Shown here: one piece after another, positions 36,310 to 49,900 of the stretch | Layout of the letters: each line of letters begins with the position of its first letter | Position numbering within the stretch: the first letter of the stretch is position 1 | NCBI GenBank assembly: GCA_013398955.1 | Contig: VWPU01010343.1 | Coordinates: 1 to 64,000 of the forward strand | From: Callaeas wilsoni | Taxonomy: Eukaryota; Chordata; Aves; Passeriformes; Callaeidae | Reading direction: 5' to 3' | Length of the DNA stretch: 64,000 nt | Made by a program: the position numbers and the translations under genes | The notes under the pieces: generated by a model | Seen by the model: the letters and a program-made list of their open reading frames with translations, nothing else | What the model was told of the DNA's origin: nothing | Database searches by the model: none

Positions 36310-39065
36310 CTCATCAGAACTAACCCAGGTGAGGGCACAGAGCTGGGGTCAGTGACTGTGCTATTGCCCCCACCCCACTTACAGCCCTCACCTGTGACTC
36401 CCCGTGACACAGGAGTTCATAATTTTAGTGTCTGAAACTTGTAAACTGCATGTGGAGTTTTCCGTGTATTATTTTTTCCAAATATAAATCTATTTTCTTA
36501 ATAGATATTCCATTGGAATCTGGAAGGTGATTCTTACTGAGATTTGTGTCTATGGTTGAGCTGGGGGAAAAGGGAGGAAATTTTGCTCAAAGAGGGTGAA
36601 AAAGGTGCTCTACTTTTTCACTAGTTCCTGACCAAATCCAGAAAGTTTCCTTTAATCCAAAAGATGCTCATGATTTCACAGTACTTTCCTTGTTAGCAAA
36701 TGGCTTGCCTCCTGCATGTACTGAATTTATTTGTTTAAAAAGTACAGACCATGAAAGAAACATAGGAAGCTGAGGATACTCTACCATTAAAGAAATGCCA
36801 CCTACCTGAAAGGGAAGTAGTTTTCAGTCAGGCTAAAGTTTACTATACTTTAATTAACGTAGTCAAATGTAACTCAAGTAGCAGAAACAGCTGGGGCAAA
36901 AGGACAAACTCACCTGGCCCATGTGGGAAGGATTCAGCTCCTTTGTTGCTGCTGTTGAAGCCCTTGGGAGCTGTCTCAAACCAAGTTCCTTGAAGGTTTT
37001 TTTTGCAATTTGACCACTAACAAAATGTAAAGAGGAACCTGGAACATTCCTGATAATGTCAAAGTAAAACAAACAAATGCTTTAATAGGCAAAAAGAAAA
37101 AAATAAGCCTTTCAGGGCTACATCATAAATGATAAAAATATGATTCCTTTAGTTAAGTCTCAACACTATCTTAATTTTTCTGCCAACATTTGTTTTTCTT
37201 TACATGGCTGGGCCTCACAGAGTCACCTGGAAGGAGTAGACATGATTTGTACACAAATTAATAAGAAATTATTGGCCATGGAGACCACTAAACAGTCCCT
37301 AAACAGTCCTTCCCTCCTCACATCTCTCCTCCACAAATCCATGCTCTGGCAGATGAAAACACCTCAGCTCAGGAGCCAAAAATGCTCTGGGCTTCCAGAA
37401 AGGCAGGAGAAAGACAGCAATTCTTCAGTTCCAGGGGGGATCCTGGGAAGTGGATGATGCTCCATGCTACAGGAAAAGGAAGGAGCCCTCTTCTCTCTCC
37501 AGTCTGACTGCAGGGTGGCAGGAGGGCTTTCTGCCCTTATTCTGCATCCAATAACCTGCTTAACCTTGACTACAGAAGCAAGAAAAAAAACATGGAAATA
37601 CGCAGGTCTTCAAGCCCCACATCCTGTCTTGATCTGTATTCCCCCATGTGAGGAAGTGGGGCAGGGAAGGGTCTTGGGAAGAAAGGTGTTTTCCAGGCTG
37701 TTGTAGCCAGTCATCAGAAACACGTGATCATTTAAACTGCAAATATCAGGTGCTCACAAATACAGTCAGTGAATGGTAATTACCTTTCTTTGGTTGAAAC
37801 CTAGAGGGAGGCTAAAAAAAATCTGTGTCCAGAAGAGATTTTACAAAGCACAGATCATTCGGGTAAAATATGCCGGAGATTTTGGGTCTTGACTTTTTAT
37901 GAGATTTGCTTGGTGGTTTTGGTCACTGAAATGAGAGGAGCCTGCTCTGCTATTGTCAGTATTTCTACTTCCTCTTTGTTCAAAACTGGAAAGGTGTGTG
38001 GAGGGGAAAAAAAGAGATAAAAGGTGAAACAACACAGGGCAGGATGAGAGAGGATCATTAAAGTTTTGGGTGTAGTTTCAGGTTGTTTTTTATTTTATCT
38101 GAACTAGTTGTCCCACCCCTAATTAAAACAGTATTAACACATTCCTGGGTGTGGTCACTGGAAATTCTTAAGTGGGCAAAAATTTTCAGCTATGTAATAT
38201 GCTTCAGGTGTGTATCAGCAGACCACTTTAAATGGTCTGGCGTGGTCCTGCCGGCTCCTTCACCAGTTTCTGGCCTCGTGTTTGTTGTAGCTTTGGCACA
38301 GAAAGGGTCACGTCATTGCTTTTTACTGAACCTGAGCCTTAGTCAGCACCTCAGCAGGCCGTGTTCTCCCAGGCACAGCTCAGATGCTCAGATAAAGCTC
38401 TCCAGCTCCAACACAGGTCCTACGGAAGGAGCAGAGGGATCAGAGCAGCTCCCACTGCATTTTCCCTGAGAGTCCGCGGGATTTGTTTTTATCCAGGTTG
38501 CACTGCTGGCAGTATTTTCCATCTTCTTGTTGGTGGGCTTTTCTCAAGCCAGGTAAAAAAAGTGAGTTCACAGAGCAGGTGAGACTCTTGGCTTTGGCTC
38601 ACCAGGGGCTTTTATCTTGTGTCTTAGGACCTGTTGTAAATCTCAGTGCATGTGAGACAGCAGTTACAGTACTGTAGTGCACAAAGCCTACTCTGGGCAA
38701 TTTGGTAGCTTGTTAGCAACCAGCAGAGTAATCCGACTCCAAACCACAGAGATTCTGCTTCTTCTGACTCCATGAAGATTAGGAATGTTTGGAAAACTTT
38801 CCCAACAAGCCTAGATAACCTGCTGCTTTTCAAAATACCTGTTGTTAGCAACTATATGGATATTTAAAACTTACTGTTAAAATGCAGACATTCAGTGGAA
38901 CTGGACTGAAAGTCAAGAACAACTGATGCATCATCCAACAGCACAAGCTACATTGCTGGTTCTTACTGGATGCGTACAAGAAGCCTCAAAAATTCAGATT
39001 CTGAGTTTGTTCTGCTCAGCAACCCAAACTTAGATTGGATATTATGAAAAATTTTGTCATGAAAA
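36310..39065. other. intergenic, no gene seen
   Basis: A/T-rich, no repeat signature or coding pattern recognised. Frames do not exceed 130 codons. Confidence 0.5.
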
Positions 39066-39069
39066 GGGT

Positions 39070-39262
39070 TCTCAAGAATTGGAAAGAGTTGCCCAGGGTA
39101 GTGGTGGAGTCACCATCTCTGAAGGTATTTAAAAGTTGTGTAGGTGTGGTGCTTAGGGACTTGGTTTAGTGGTGGCCTTGACAGTGATGGGTTAAAGGTT
39201 GGATTCAATGATCTTAAAGGTCTTTTCCAACCTAAACAATTCTATCATGTCATGATTCTGTA
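39070..39262 (+). mobile_element. CR1 LINE 3' fragment
   Basis: Sense-strand CR1: GTTGCCCAGGGTAGTGGTGG, AGTCACCATCTCTGAAGGTA, TTTAAAAG, then GATCTTAAAGGTCTTTTCCA and the terminal ATTCTATCATG repeat. About 190 bases of the 3' end. Confidence 0.85.
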
Positions 39263-40750
39263 TTGCAGTGCTGTGTGGGAAGTCTCTGGGGGAACTCCAG
39301 GTTCGTCAGAGGCGTAGCTGTGTCAACACAATGTGAATATTAGGGCAAACCCTCAGTACTAAACCAAGCATTTACACCGTCAAAGTGAAGCCCAACTGCA
39401 TGGCTCAGGTCTGAGTTGAGCTCATGCAGTTTAAGTAAAAACCCAAACAGCTTTGGAGCTAAAAGCCTGGAGGCTGAGCTGGGTGGAGAGACGACTTGAA
39501 CTGGGGCTCAATTCCGTATTCAGAAGGGCAGGGATGAAATCTTACCCTCGTGACAGAGGTGCACTCATGGCAGATGGGATGGGAACCCTCGTCTTCGATT
39601 AAGTGCAGGTTTTAAGTTGTCATGCAAAGTGAAACGTCAGCAGGAGAAACTGAGCTGTGCCCTACTTGCTCCCTTTGCTCCTGACTGTCATCTCATATGC
39701 TCAGGACAGTCACCTAAAGGACACAAGGTGCAGGGTCAAACTCCTTTGCATGGAGAAAGGGAAAAGATCAGATCTCCTGCACCCCAGATGAATAATGTGA
39801 CTGCTGGGCCATTAGATAAGGGAGCACATCTGCTCCTCAAGAATCCCAGGAAACGAGTTCTTCACTTCCTTCGTGCCTCAAAAGAAAAATATTTTATCTG
39901 GGACAGATGGAATATTGATGTCCAGCATCCAGCAATTCTTCTGGTTTACTGTGTTGCAGGAAAATTGAAAACACAATGTGGTCTGAACATTTTCCTCGAC
40001 TTTTTTTTCTTGGTCATCAAACCAGGGGAAACTGTTTATCCACGCTCTTAAAAGGTAAATAGGAAGTCTTATGCTCTAGGTGCTGAATAAATAATCCTGT
40101 AGAAATTCTGAAAAGAGTAAGAGAAAGAATATCAAAGAATAAGTGAAATGTTTTGCTTTCTTTATTTACCTTTTCCCTACATTTTTGATTACAAGCTGTT
40201 TGTATTAGTTAAATTCTGCAAGCTTACAACTTATTTTTCAAGGTTATGTTTTGAATACTTGGTGTCAAACACCCGATAATTTAGGCCTGTGATTGAGACT
40301 GGCATCATTAAGCAGAGGTACTGGGCTCAAGGTTGCACTGTGTGTTACACAGGCCTATAAAAAAAACGAAATCTGACCGGTGGGAGGGTTTCAGGCTGCC
40401 TAGAGGTGATACAATTTGCTGCTTTCAAAATGCTTGATGATGATTCTTTTATTCAAGAAAAGAATTTGCATGAGTTGCTCCTATGAAAGAGAAGGCACAG
40501 CAACATAAAGGAGACAGAAACATGGACAACTCATTGTGGTAAACTCCTTGCCATTAAAATAAATAAAAAGGTTTGAGGTTTGTGGGACTCACATCTCACA
40601 GGATTATTCTGGCAAAAGGCTCACCAAGAACACCACATTAGAAAACCAAGAGCTCTTTTATTAGGGCAACAAGAACAACAGCAACATGTGAATTCAAGCT
40701 CCAGATAAAACAGAAATGTTATCTTTCTTTTAAAAGCCATCCTTGCCATG

Positions 40751-40930
40751 GATCACAGAATCATGGAATCATTAAGGTTGGAAAAGACCTCTGAGATCAT
40801 TGAGTCCAAGCTGGTTTTGATCACTAATTTGTCAGCCAGCACAGAGCACTGAGTGCCATGCCCAGTCATCCCTTGAACACCTCCAGAGACAGGGACTCTA
40901 CCACCTCCCTGGGCAGCCCCTTCCCAGGCT
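40751..40930 (-). mobile_element. CR1 LINE 3' fragment
   Basis: Antisense CR1: GATCACAGAATCATGGAATC, AAGGTTGGAAAAGACCTCTG, AGATCATTGAGTCCAA, later AACACCTCCAGAGACAGGGA and CCACCTCCCTGGGCAGCC. About 180 bases of the 3' end. Confidence 0.9.
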
Positions 40931-40934
40931 GGAA

Positions 40935-43900
40935 ATTGCAAAGGTTGAATGATACAATGCTTGCCTGGCCAGTGAGAACTCTGTTCACCAGAGGTGTTCA
41001 ACCAAGGCGCACAAATAATATTGTCAAATGAATGAAGGCCAGGATAGAGTAGATTATGGTGGAGGAGGTCCTGGCTAAAACAGCTTCTGGGAAGTGTTGA
41101 GTCCAGACACTTGAAAGCCTCTCTGTGGAACCAACCAACACCTGGCCTGATCAGTGCAACAAGACCTTCCTGCTTTGTGTCCTGCCAAGTGCACCCAAAG
41201 CCTGCTTCCCAAGGCCCTCAGCTGGAATCCAGCCCCACATCCATATGCCTGCCCTCCTAAGGAGCCAGCACCATTAAGTGAGGGAGATGGCAGGACAGTT
41301 GCTGTCTAAAGCACACCACCACATTTCCTTTCAAGCAGCACAGAGGTTTCAGCTGCTGTGCTTTCCTTCCTGCCTTCCTGCCGCTGGCCTGCATTTCAAT
41401 CCAGGGAGAGAAGTCCCTAGGGATGAGGACAAGGGGAGGGAGAGCCCAGAGGTCGTGTTCAAAAGCACTAGGAAATCAAAGGCTCTCCCTCCTCTCTCTT
41501 ATGGGCTGTTTTCTGCATCCTTTCCACGGGCTTTGTCCTGCCTTCACCCAGCTCTGGGAGGGGATGCAGTGAACAGAGTTCCCAATGCTCTGGGGTTCTG
41601 CCGTGCCCGTGAATCCCGCTGCTCTCCCAGTGACGTACCAGGGCACGTCAGAAAGCTCAGCCAGCCCCTGCTTTCCTCCTCAAAGGTTATTCTGCAGCAC
41701 ACAGGGATTTCCTTAAATGACTGCTAGAAGTCTCAATTAGCAACTTCTGAAGCATGAAGGGTTTTTTTCCGTTCCTTTCTGAAGGGGGGAACTTGTGTTA
41801 CTGTCACCGAGGTCAGAGTCTTCATCCTTTCCCAGCAGAACTTGTGACTCTGCCCAGCCTCCTCCCAAACCAAGGAGACACGGGTCTGTCAACTGTAAAT
41901 TTTTCCAATGGATACAGCAAAAGGTGACCCTGAAGAAAATTCTCTCAGTCTGTACGATTTCTTTTTAATCAAAGCAATGTGATTCAGCCTCTTACGGGGA
42001 CTGGCCTTTCCCAGGCATGTGGGGACACTGCAGGTGGGGTTTGCACCAGTCGCTCTCAGCTCCCATTATTGTCAGGGAGGAGAAGCAGGATTTTCCATGG
42101 TGTGAGTCATCTGATCTCTTTCAGACCTCTACATAAGGATGAGACAAACTGTGTCCCAGAAATGCCCGCTTCTCCCCTCTTTCCAGAAGCAGCCAACTCA
42201 GGTGTAAATGTCTGCTCTGCTTTAGGTGTTTGCTTCCTATTTGTTCCCAAACATAGATGCTTTCAAAGGAAATGGGACTTTTCTTCTCTCTCTGTTTCCT
42301 TTCCCTTATTTAAAAATGTCTTCTCATCTACTGTTGCTTGGAAAATCTCTGGGTCACCTGTTGGATTCCAGGCGGTGAAACTTATGGGATTAACTCTCTG
42401 CCTTTTCCCCCTTCCCGGTGTGGTATGGGAACCCCAAATCCAGGCGACTGGTTGCCAGTTGGCAGTTGGTTGCATGGCATTCTTTGAAGAAACAGGTAAT
42501 TGAGCCTTGCTACAATAGCTATGTTTCAGTTGGGAAAAAGAAAATCTTGTTTGCCTTTTAGGATTTTGCCTCTTTGACACATCGAATACGTAATCATATT
42601 CTGTTACAAATTGGGGCACTGTACAAAAATAAATTGTGACTGGTTGGCAGTCGGTCTGTTCCTTCTCATCCCCATCTCTGTGGCAGACAGCTGGATCCTT
42701 GCTGGGAACCTGGTGAGCTGTAGGATGGGGGTTCTACCTTGTATTTACCTATTGTTATGGCCATGATTTAGTGCTGACCCTAAACCAAAGGGGCTTCTCA
42801 TGAGCTAAAACTTAATCAAGAGCTATTAGTGAGCTGGAGACTGGGCGTGTTTTGGGAACTTCCGAATGAGGACCACCATGCAATTCCTCTTTTCCTCACT
42901 GCTCATTGCTGTCAGTGTTTCTGCTCCCCACGGATGCTGGGAAAGACACGTCCTTGCTCTCAGTCAGGAATGATATCACCTGCCCTTAGCAATGTTATTC
43001 CCTTTCCTGCTGAGCTTAGGCAATGCTCTAACATGCCTAAACAGTGCATCCACAACAAGGAATGGCATCATCTTGCTTTCAAAACAAACCTGTGGTGGGT
43101 GGAATTAGCTATGCCAAATGATGCTGGGCTGATTGATAAAGATCAGCCAAGAAATTTCTTCAGCTGTCTATCATTCACCTCTGGTCACCCTCGTTTTAGA
43201 GAGGGTAGGAGCTGGTTGTACTCTGGCTTCACACTGCTGAGACAAAGGAGAACTGCTGGTGGTTTTATGTTTTTTTAGTCAAATGTTCATTTAAATGGAT
43301 AATGAACTGGGGGAAAAAAGGGGGCATTTCTACATCACCTGATGTGATTGTACCTAATCTGTCTACTCAGTCTACCTTTGTGTCTGCCCTTAATGCAAAT
43401 CTATCTGCTCCTGTGAACAACAAAAACCACAGAACACCTACCTGTAGCCTGTCCTGTGCACATTCAGACATCGTATTTCCCTCCCAAGCTAAAAAACGTC
43501 TGAGTAAAGGGAAGAGCATTGGCTTTGTGTACAGTTTGGGTGAGTTTTGCTGCCTTATCTTGTACGTGTTTCCAGTGTTTCAGAAATATGTGAACAATTT
43601 CAAAGGCGCTGTCAGCTCATCACATCACTGCCTGGGTGGTATGTAACATCACAAATGAGTACACACCTGGGTTATGGGGCGTGGTTTCTCCCCCCCCCCC
43701 GCCTTTTTTGGAAAACCCACTCAAATTGTGAACCTTCTGCTGTAAAGAGAAGGCCAGAAGGCTGAAGAGAGGAAACTGGACAAGAAGATGGTAAGCGAGG
43801 TCTACAAAAGGAGCAGAGTGAGGCCTGGGAGACTGCAGGGGAAAATAAGAACGTGAGCAGGAGAGGAAAGAATACAGGTATTAGGAGGATAGCTCATGGA

Positions 43901-44810
43901 AGCAAGGCAGAAAGGCTGGCCTGACTCTGAGAAAGGATAGAGGAGGGGATGTCTAGGAAGGGAGGTGGAGATGGGATCACTGTGAGAGACCTGAGGTTTT
44001 CCTCGAGATTCTGAGAGAAAAACATGAGGATGGGTGAGGACCAAGCCTGCAGAGTACAGAGGTTACCCCAGGAAGCCGTGATTTGCACTGGTATTGCAGG
44101 ACCTTCAGTGGCACAAGGGTGGCAGGGCCCAGTGGTTACAGAAAGGTTGACTTGTCTCCTGGAGGAGAATTTAATTTTCTGTTGTTGTGTATAGCTCAGT
44201 ACCCAAAATGTATAAAATACATATAAGTGTATCTTTCAGTGTGTCCAACATGTATCTTAAAGTACATATAAGTGCATCAATTCCCCTGAAGGAACCAGGC
44301 TGAATGTCAAACATCTTTTGTCCAGGATCATGGTTTAGTAGCACAACTCTGTTGCAACCTATTCTGCAAAGCTCTTGTTAAGATGGTAAAAAGTGGCTGA
44401 AACCCAGAAGTAATCAGCTGTTCCTTTGGTTTGACTACAAGTGGGAGCACTGGGATTTAACTAGCAGACATGCTGTGGGGTTTTTTTATTCAGCTGAATT
44501 TGGTGGTTTCTGTCCTTAAAGATACTGAGCACTGGGAAGGCTCAGGCTCTGAGAGTTTCACACTCCCAGTCTGAGTGCCAAAAATGGAATATTCATTCAT
44601 TTTCTGTTTTGCTGGTTTCCCACCTTTAAATGGACTTTTGTGAAGCTGGAGAAACTGATGCCTTAGGATTTTAGCTTTTATATTTTCATATGTTTGTTAT
44701 CCTGCAATTCTTTAGTGTGTAACTCTGAGCTCCATGTAGAGTGTGAGCAACTGCTTTTCCCATTTTGGTCAGACACAACAATTCCTCTCCAGGCCTGAGA
44801 ATCAAGGACA
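40935..44810. other. intergenic, no gene seen
   Basis: Frames up to 174 codons (41979-42503) have no family motif. A C11 run lies at 43690-43700, followed by a purine-rich segment at about 43740-44045. Two copies of TACATATAAGTG are spaced 60 bases apart near 44217 and 44263. Confidence 0.5.
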
Positions 44811-44816
44811 CCTCAC

Positions 44817-45104
44817 TGTCTCAGGCTCCAAGAAATGGAAACACAAGTGAGTTGGGGGGGAGCAAACTGAGAGAATGGGACTGCACTGCCTGAAGCTGGA
44901 ATTGGCCAATTAACCTCTGATATGCAAATGGCCAGAACTTATAGCTGTCCCAAAAACGTGTGGCTGTGTCCATCCTGGGTGCAGTCTCTGTGAGACTCCT
45001 GCACTGTCCAAGGTGCACCCTGTAAAGGCCTTTTAATAAATCCCTGCCCTTTATCCTTTCACTCTGTCCAGCCTCTGCTCCAGGTCAGCCTCTACAAGGC
45101 ATCA
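44817..45104 (+). mobile_element. probable solo LTR of an endogenous retrovirus
   Basis: Begins TGTCTCAGGCTCC and ends ACAAGGCATCA, the TG..CA ends of an LTR. Inside, a TATA-like CTTATAGC (about 44939) is followed by AATAAA at 45035-45040 and the T/C-rich R-U5 style end CTTTCACTCTGTCCAGCCTC. About 290 bases with no gag or pol nearby, so a solo LTR. An exact target-site duplication could not be seen and the ends are approximate. Confidence 0.5.
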
Positions 45105-46800
45105 AAACCCCCATTGCATGTGCCCTGATACATTCATGATGGGGAATTTGGGAAAAGCTGTGAAATAATCATTTCCTGAGCAGGGCTGGAGCAGGGTGCA
45201 GCACACAAAGCCCAGTGTCACAGAGTGGGCACAGAACAGGTCAGAGACCAAACAGCAGTGCACTGCCCACCTTGTGAGCTGAGGAAGACGCTGTGGAGCA
45301 GGCAATGAGAGAGTGTTTCCCAGCACAGACACATGAGGGTGATGAAGAAAGGCTGCACCGGTGGCCTTAATCACAGCATTTCCTAACTTTGGACTCTGCA
45401 CCTCCATCAACATTGTTTTTAGGGGTGTATTTTGTGCTGTAAGGAGCTGATTCTGAAGAACACAGGTCAGCTGTATGAGCAAGATTCCTCTGGTGTGAGG
45501 GCAGGCTTTGCACAAAGGACCACTCTGCAGGCGAGGCTGCAGGCACTGGTTAAGGAGCTGATAACTTCCACAGAAACACCTCGCATCAGGGACCCGAGCT
45601 AAGACGAGAGAAAGAACTTGCTTTTAAAGAAGATGGTGTTTACATCTGTCAGAGCCCTGAGGGTCTGATGTTGTTTAACCCCAGTCAGCAGCTCAGCCCC
45701 ACACAGCCACTCACACACTCGTCACAGTGGGATGGGGGAAAGAACTGGAAGGGCAAAAGTGAGAAAACTGGCTTGAGATAAAGGCATTTTAACAGGTAAA
45801 GCAAAAGCTGTGCATTTCAGAAAAGCAAAACATGGAATTCATTTCCATGGGCGGGCAGGTGTTCAGCCACCCCCCATACAGCAGGGTTTCATCACAGGTA
45901 ACAGTGACTTGGGGAAGCAAATGCCATAACCCCAAACATCTCCCCCTTCCTCCTTCTCCCCCCAGCTCTCTGTGCTGAGCGTGCCACCATAGGGTGTGGG
46001 ACATCCCTGGGGTCCTGGCCGTGTCCCTTCCCCTCCCCTTGTGTACCCCCAGCCCCCTCGCTGGGCTGAGGGGCAGAAAAGGCCTCGGCTCTGTGTGAGA
46101 GCTGGTCAGCAACATCTAAAACACCCCTGTGCTACCAACACTGCTGCCAGCACAAACCCAAAGCACAGCCCCACGCCAGCCATGGTGCAGAAAATTAACT
46201 CTACCCCAGCCAAAGCCAGCACAGGGCTCTTAATAATCCTTGACAGCCCTGACCAGTCTCACCAGGAGCTTCCCCCCACACTCTGGCCATCAGTTCTGGA
46301 GCCTCATTTCAGCCCCACCTGGGGCTTCCAGTCTGCTCCTGGCCTAAGGTTTAGGTGTGGCTGTCTCCAGCCCTGTCCCTTGGATAGCCCTGAGGTCTGT
46401 GCTGTAGGCATCTTGTCTCCAGCCCTGCCCTCAGCCTTGTCTCCTTCAGCCCTTGAGTGGATCCTGACCCTGCCTCATCCCCTCACTCTGCTGGGGACTG
46501 TCCATGGACCTCCAGAACCCCCCAGGTCTGTCTGCCATGTGTGGATCCTGCAGGGTGGTACCTGTCACCGAGGGCATGGCCAGTGCTGGAGTCACTTTTG
46601 CACCCAGCTGCCCGGTCTGTAGGGAGCATCCCCCCTTCTCTGCATCCTGATGTCCTCCACTGAAATGGAAAGTGGCACAAAACTCCTCTGAGTTTTTTTT
46701 TATGGGCTCTTCATCCTCAAGCAGAGTCCTTGTCCTGGCACCCTCTGAGAAAACATTTTCGTGAAGGTTGAGATAGCTGAGATACCAGGAAAAAACCGAG
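45105..46800. other. intergenic, no gene seen
   Basis: A 208-codon plus-strand frame (45996-46622) is Pro/Ser/Leu-rich and follows a C+T-rich stretch. It matches no family and overlaps minus-strand frames, so it is not called as a gene. Confidence 0.5.
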
Positions 46801-46802
46801 GA

Positions 46803-46944
46803 ACTCTTCCCTGGAGATGTCCAAGGCCAGGATGGACAGGGCTCTGATCAGCCTGTATTAGTGGGAGGTGTCCCTGCCCATGGCAGGGGATTGGAACGAG
46901 ATGACCTTTAAGGTCCCTTCCAACCCAAAATATCCTATGATTCT
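46803..46944 (+). mobile_element. CR1 LINE 3' fragment
   Basis: Sense CR1: ATGTCCAAGGCCAGGATGGA, TGTCCCTGCCCATGGCAGGG, GAACGAGATGACCTTTAAGG, TCCCTTCCAACCCAAAATAT and CCTATGATTCTC at the terminus. Confidence 0.9.
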
Positions 46945-46949
46945 CTGCT

Positions 46950-49900
46950 AGCTGGATCATGATCCAGGCCCTTGCTTTGCCATCTCCCCTGGAGACTTTG
47001 CTGGTAGGAGGCAAAAATCTTCTCCAAGCTGTCCATCAGAGCCTGAGAGAGCGGCTGGCCGCCCCGGGGAGGTGTATCAGGCAGGCCATGCACGCCTGCC
47101 TGTTCTCCAGTGTTCCTGCTCACTGGGCATGACGCCGTGGGTCAATGTGTAACCTGGGGTGAGGGTTTCAGACGACACTCGGAGCAGCAAGGAAACATCC
47201 CACACCAAACTCGATGTGTGGGAGCACAGTGGTTTTGGAGAGGAAGTGGGAGGTTTGGGCTGAGAATCCAACCTGCCCAAATGCAGATATTTTGATCCTG
47301 CTGAGTCAGAACAGATTCAGGTTCTTGGAGGTTTAGAAATACAAATTAACTAGTTTTCCTCTCTACTACGGGAATCTCTTCCCCTTTTCCATGTCAATCT
47401 GCAGGAGCAGAGAGTATCAGAAATTCTGCCTGGGATAGTCTCAAATTGCTGTGGGCTGAAAAAGAGTATTGGGACTCTTATAAGAGACCACCACACTCCC
47501 TCGTGATGGGCAGCAGAAAGAAGGTTTTGACTGTTCTCAGAAAATGATGGAACTCAGTGGAAGTGGGCTCAGAATTTGCAATAAAATTAAGCCTTGGATA
47601 TTTCATTCCGAAATAATTCCAAATGTGCTGCCACCTGACTATGTCTTGCAGTGTCTCCCTGCTCTTGCTCCTTCTGCCTGCCCTGCATCTGCCCTGGCAT
47701 CATCCATCCATTAATGCTCCTCCTCTAATGGAAACCTCCATCACGGCCGTGGACCAGATGGCACCAATCCTTCTGGCACAGCCCCAGCACAGCCCCAGAA
47801 CTTGCCGGGTTGAATTAGCTGCCTGCGTCTATTTAACTTTCACATTTTTTGTGATAGTGCATCATGAAGGTAACAGTTTTGTCTGTTTCTCTGTCCACTC
47901 CAGAGCAATAACTTATGTCCAGTCTTTACATATCTTTTTGGCTCATTGCTTTGGTCCTGTCAATCCCTTTACTGGACCCCATCACACACTGGACTGTGAG
48001 CCTTTGAGGGAAAAAAACGAGTCTTTATAAACCTCCTGGCAAGGTGACTCTCCTTGTCCTGACTGAGAACACCATAAAACAAACAAGGGGAAAATAAGCT
48101 CGACTTTCAAAAGTCCTTGGAGCCTGTTTTTTACAGCAATTCATTAGTTTATGCCAGTGTAAGGTGACACTGTCAGTCAGCTTTGCTTTGTGCTAGTGGC
48201 AAATTACGTGATGGTTCCTCGCTCTTATGATGAATCCTGAATCTTGTGATGTTTGTTGCTTTCTAAATGCCTGGATGTTTGCAGTCACATGACAATTCGA
48301 GACGTCAGTTTTTAGGCTGTTTCTACGTGTCACAGTCCTAGGGAGATGGTTGAACCCCTCCACAGTGAACCTGAAAACAAAGATATCAGAAGACAAATAG
48401 ACCTCACGGGAGGCTGAGGTTTCTTTGTTTGCCTATTTTCTCATTCCTTTTCAAAGCAAAATACTTAAGTAATTTTTTAATCCAGTGTCACAATTTGGGG
48501 AACTTTCAAGCATGGAGATTGGTTTAGATTTTATTTAGATTGCAGCTCTGTTTGCCTGTGTATCCTCTTCAGCCTTGCTTTCTATCCTGACATTTAGACC
48601 ACAAGCATTTTTTCCTCAGGCACAGGGAGCGCAGAAGTTGGATGGGAAACTGGTAAGCAATCAGAGCCCTCCTCATCTTTTCTTATCCAAAGTTTTCTGG
48701 GGAAAGAAATGCGCCACGCCAAGGTTTTGGCCAGCTTTGGAAAGTACTGTCCTGAGGTTCTGATAAGGTTGCCCTCCTCCCAAGCAACCTTGGATTTCCC
48801 CACACTCCACTCCCTGCTCCAATTTCTACCTCTCCCAAACATGGAAACTGGCAAATAATGGGAAACAGGAGGCAGGGCTGCCCTTTCAGAAGACATTTTA
48901 TAATGTCACTGTGTCTCCCTGCTCACAGCCCGTAGGTGCTGAGGGTGTTTACAGGAAATGCCGTGAGTAATCTGCAAAGCGAAAGCGTTGTGTGCTATCG
49001 GGTCGGGGCTTGTCTGACTGGAAAGTGTCCTGCTGTGTGGAACAGGGGCTGGGCCATCAGCCTGCCATGCCAGAGGCTTGGAGAGGCCAGGGTAGGGAGC
49101 AGGGCCTGGGGACAAGGTCATGCAATGCTCCTTCCAATATTGGCGTACAAAAGCAAGGACAGCATGCGGACAGAGTGACCCTTCCGTAAATTTGCCACCT
49201 TCCTGGAGGAAGCTGCTTCTAGAGCCTTCTTCACCTTCTCCTCTTGTATATTCCCTGCAGGATGTGGCACAGCACCAAAGCTTTTTCCATCTCCCCATCT
49301 CAACCCAACAGCCTGCACCACTTCTCTCCTGGCGGGCTCTGAGTGCCTCCATCTGTCCCACCAAATTCCCTCCCTCACTGTAAGTCCTTGAGTTTCTGCT
49401 GTCCACACCAGGCTCTGTGCTGTTGGAACTGCTTCTAGTTCACAGCAAGCAAGCAAGAGCTCCCCCTCTACTCTGCACCAGGGTCTGTAGCCTAAAGGAA
49501 CCTGAAAATTCCTGCAAAAATATGAGGAAAATCCAGCTTTGGTTCTCCTTGAGCTCCACTGCAAAACTCTGAGGGACTTTCACACACCGAGGCTCCTCCC
49601 TAGAGGCTGATATTTGTCCATGTGTGTCTTGGACAGGTCTGTGGGTGTCACACTTTGCTTCAGACCTACCACACCAGGGATGCCTTCCCCCCACAAGCTC
49701 CTTGTGCACCCCGTCTGCTCCTGCCTGTTTCCAGGTCTCCCACCAGTTCCCCTCACCAAAGCCCCTTTTGCTCCCTGCTTCTCCCATCCCTCTTTGCTTC
49801 TGCTCATGTCACAGCTTCATATGCACATCTCCTTCTTCTCTCTCTGCCTTGCATCCTCTTCCCTCCCAATATCAATATGCTTTTTCTACCCCTCCATTTT

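Noticed and set aside
45996..46622. 208-codon open frame on the plus strand, the longest outside SIK1
   Set aside because: Pro/Ser/Leu-rich product with no domain, in a C+T-rich stretch; overlapping minus frames; no splice or promoter context.
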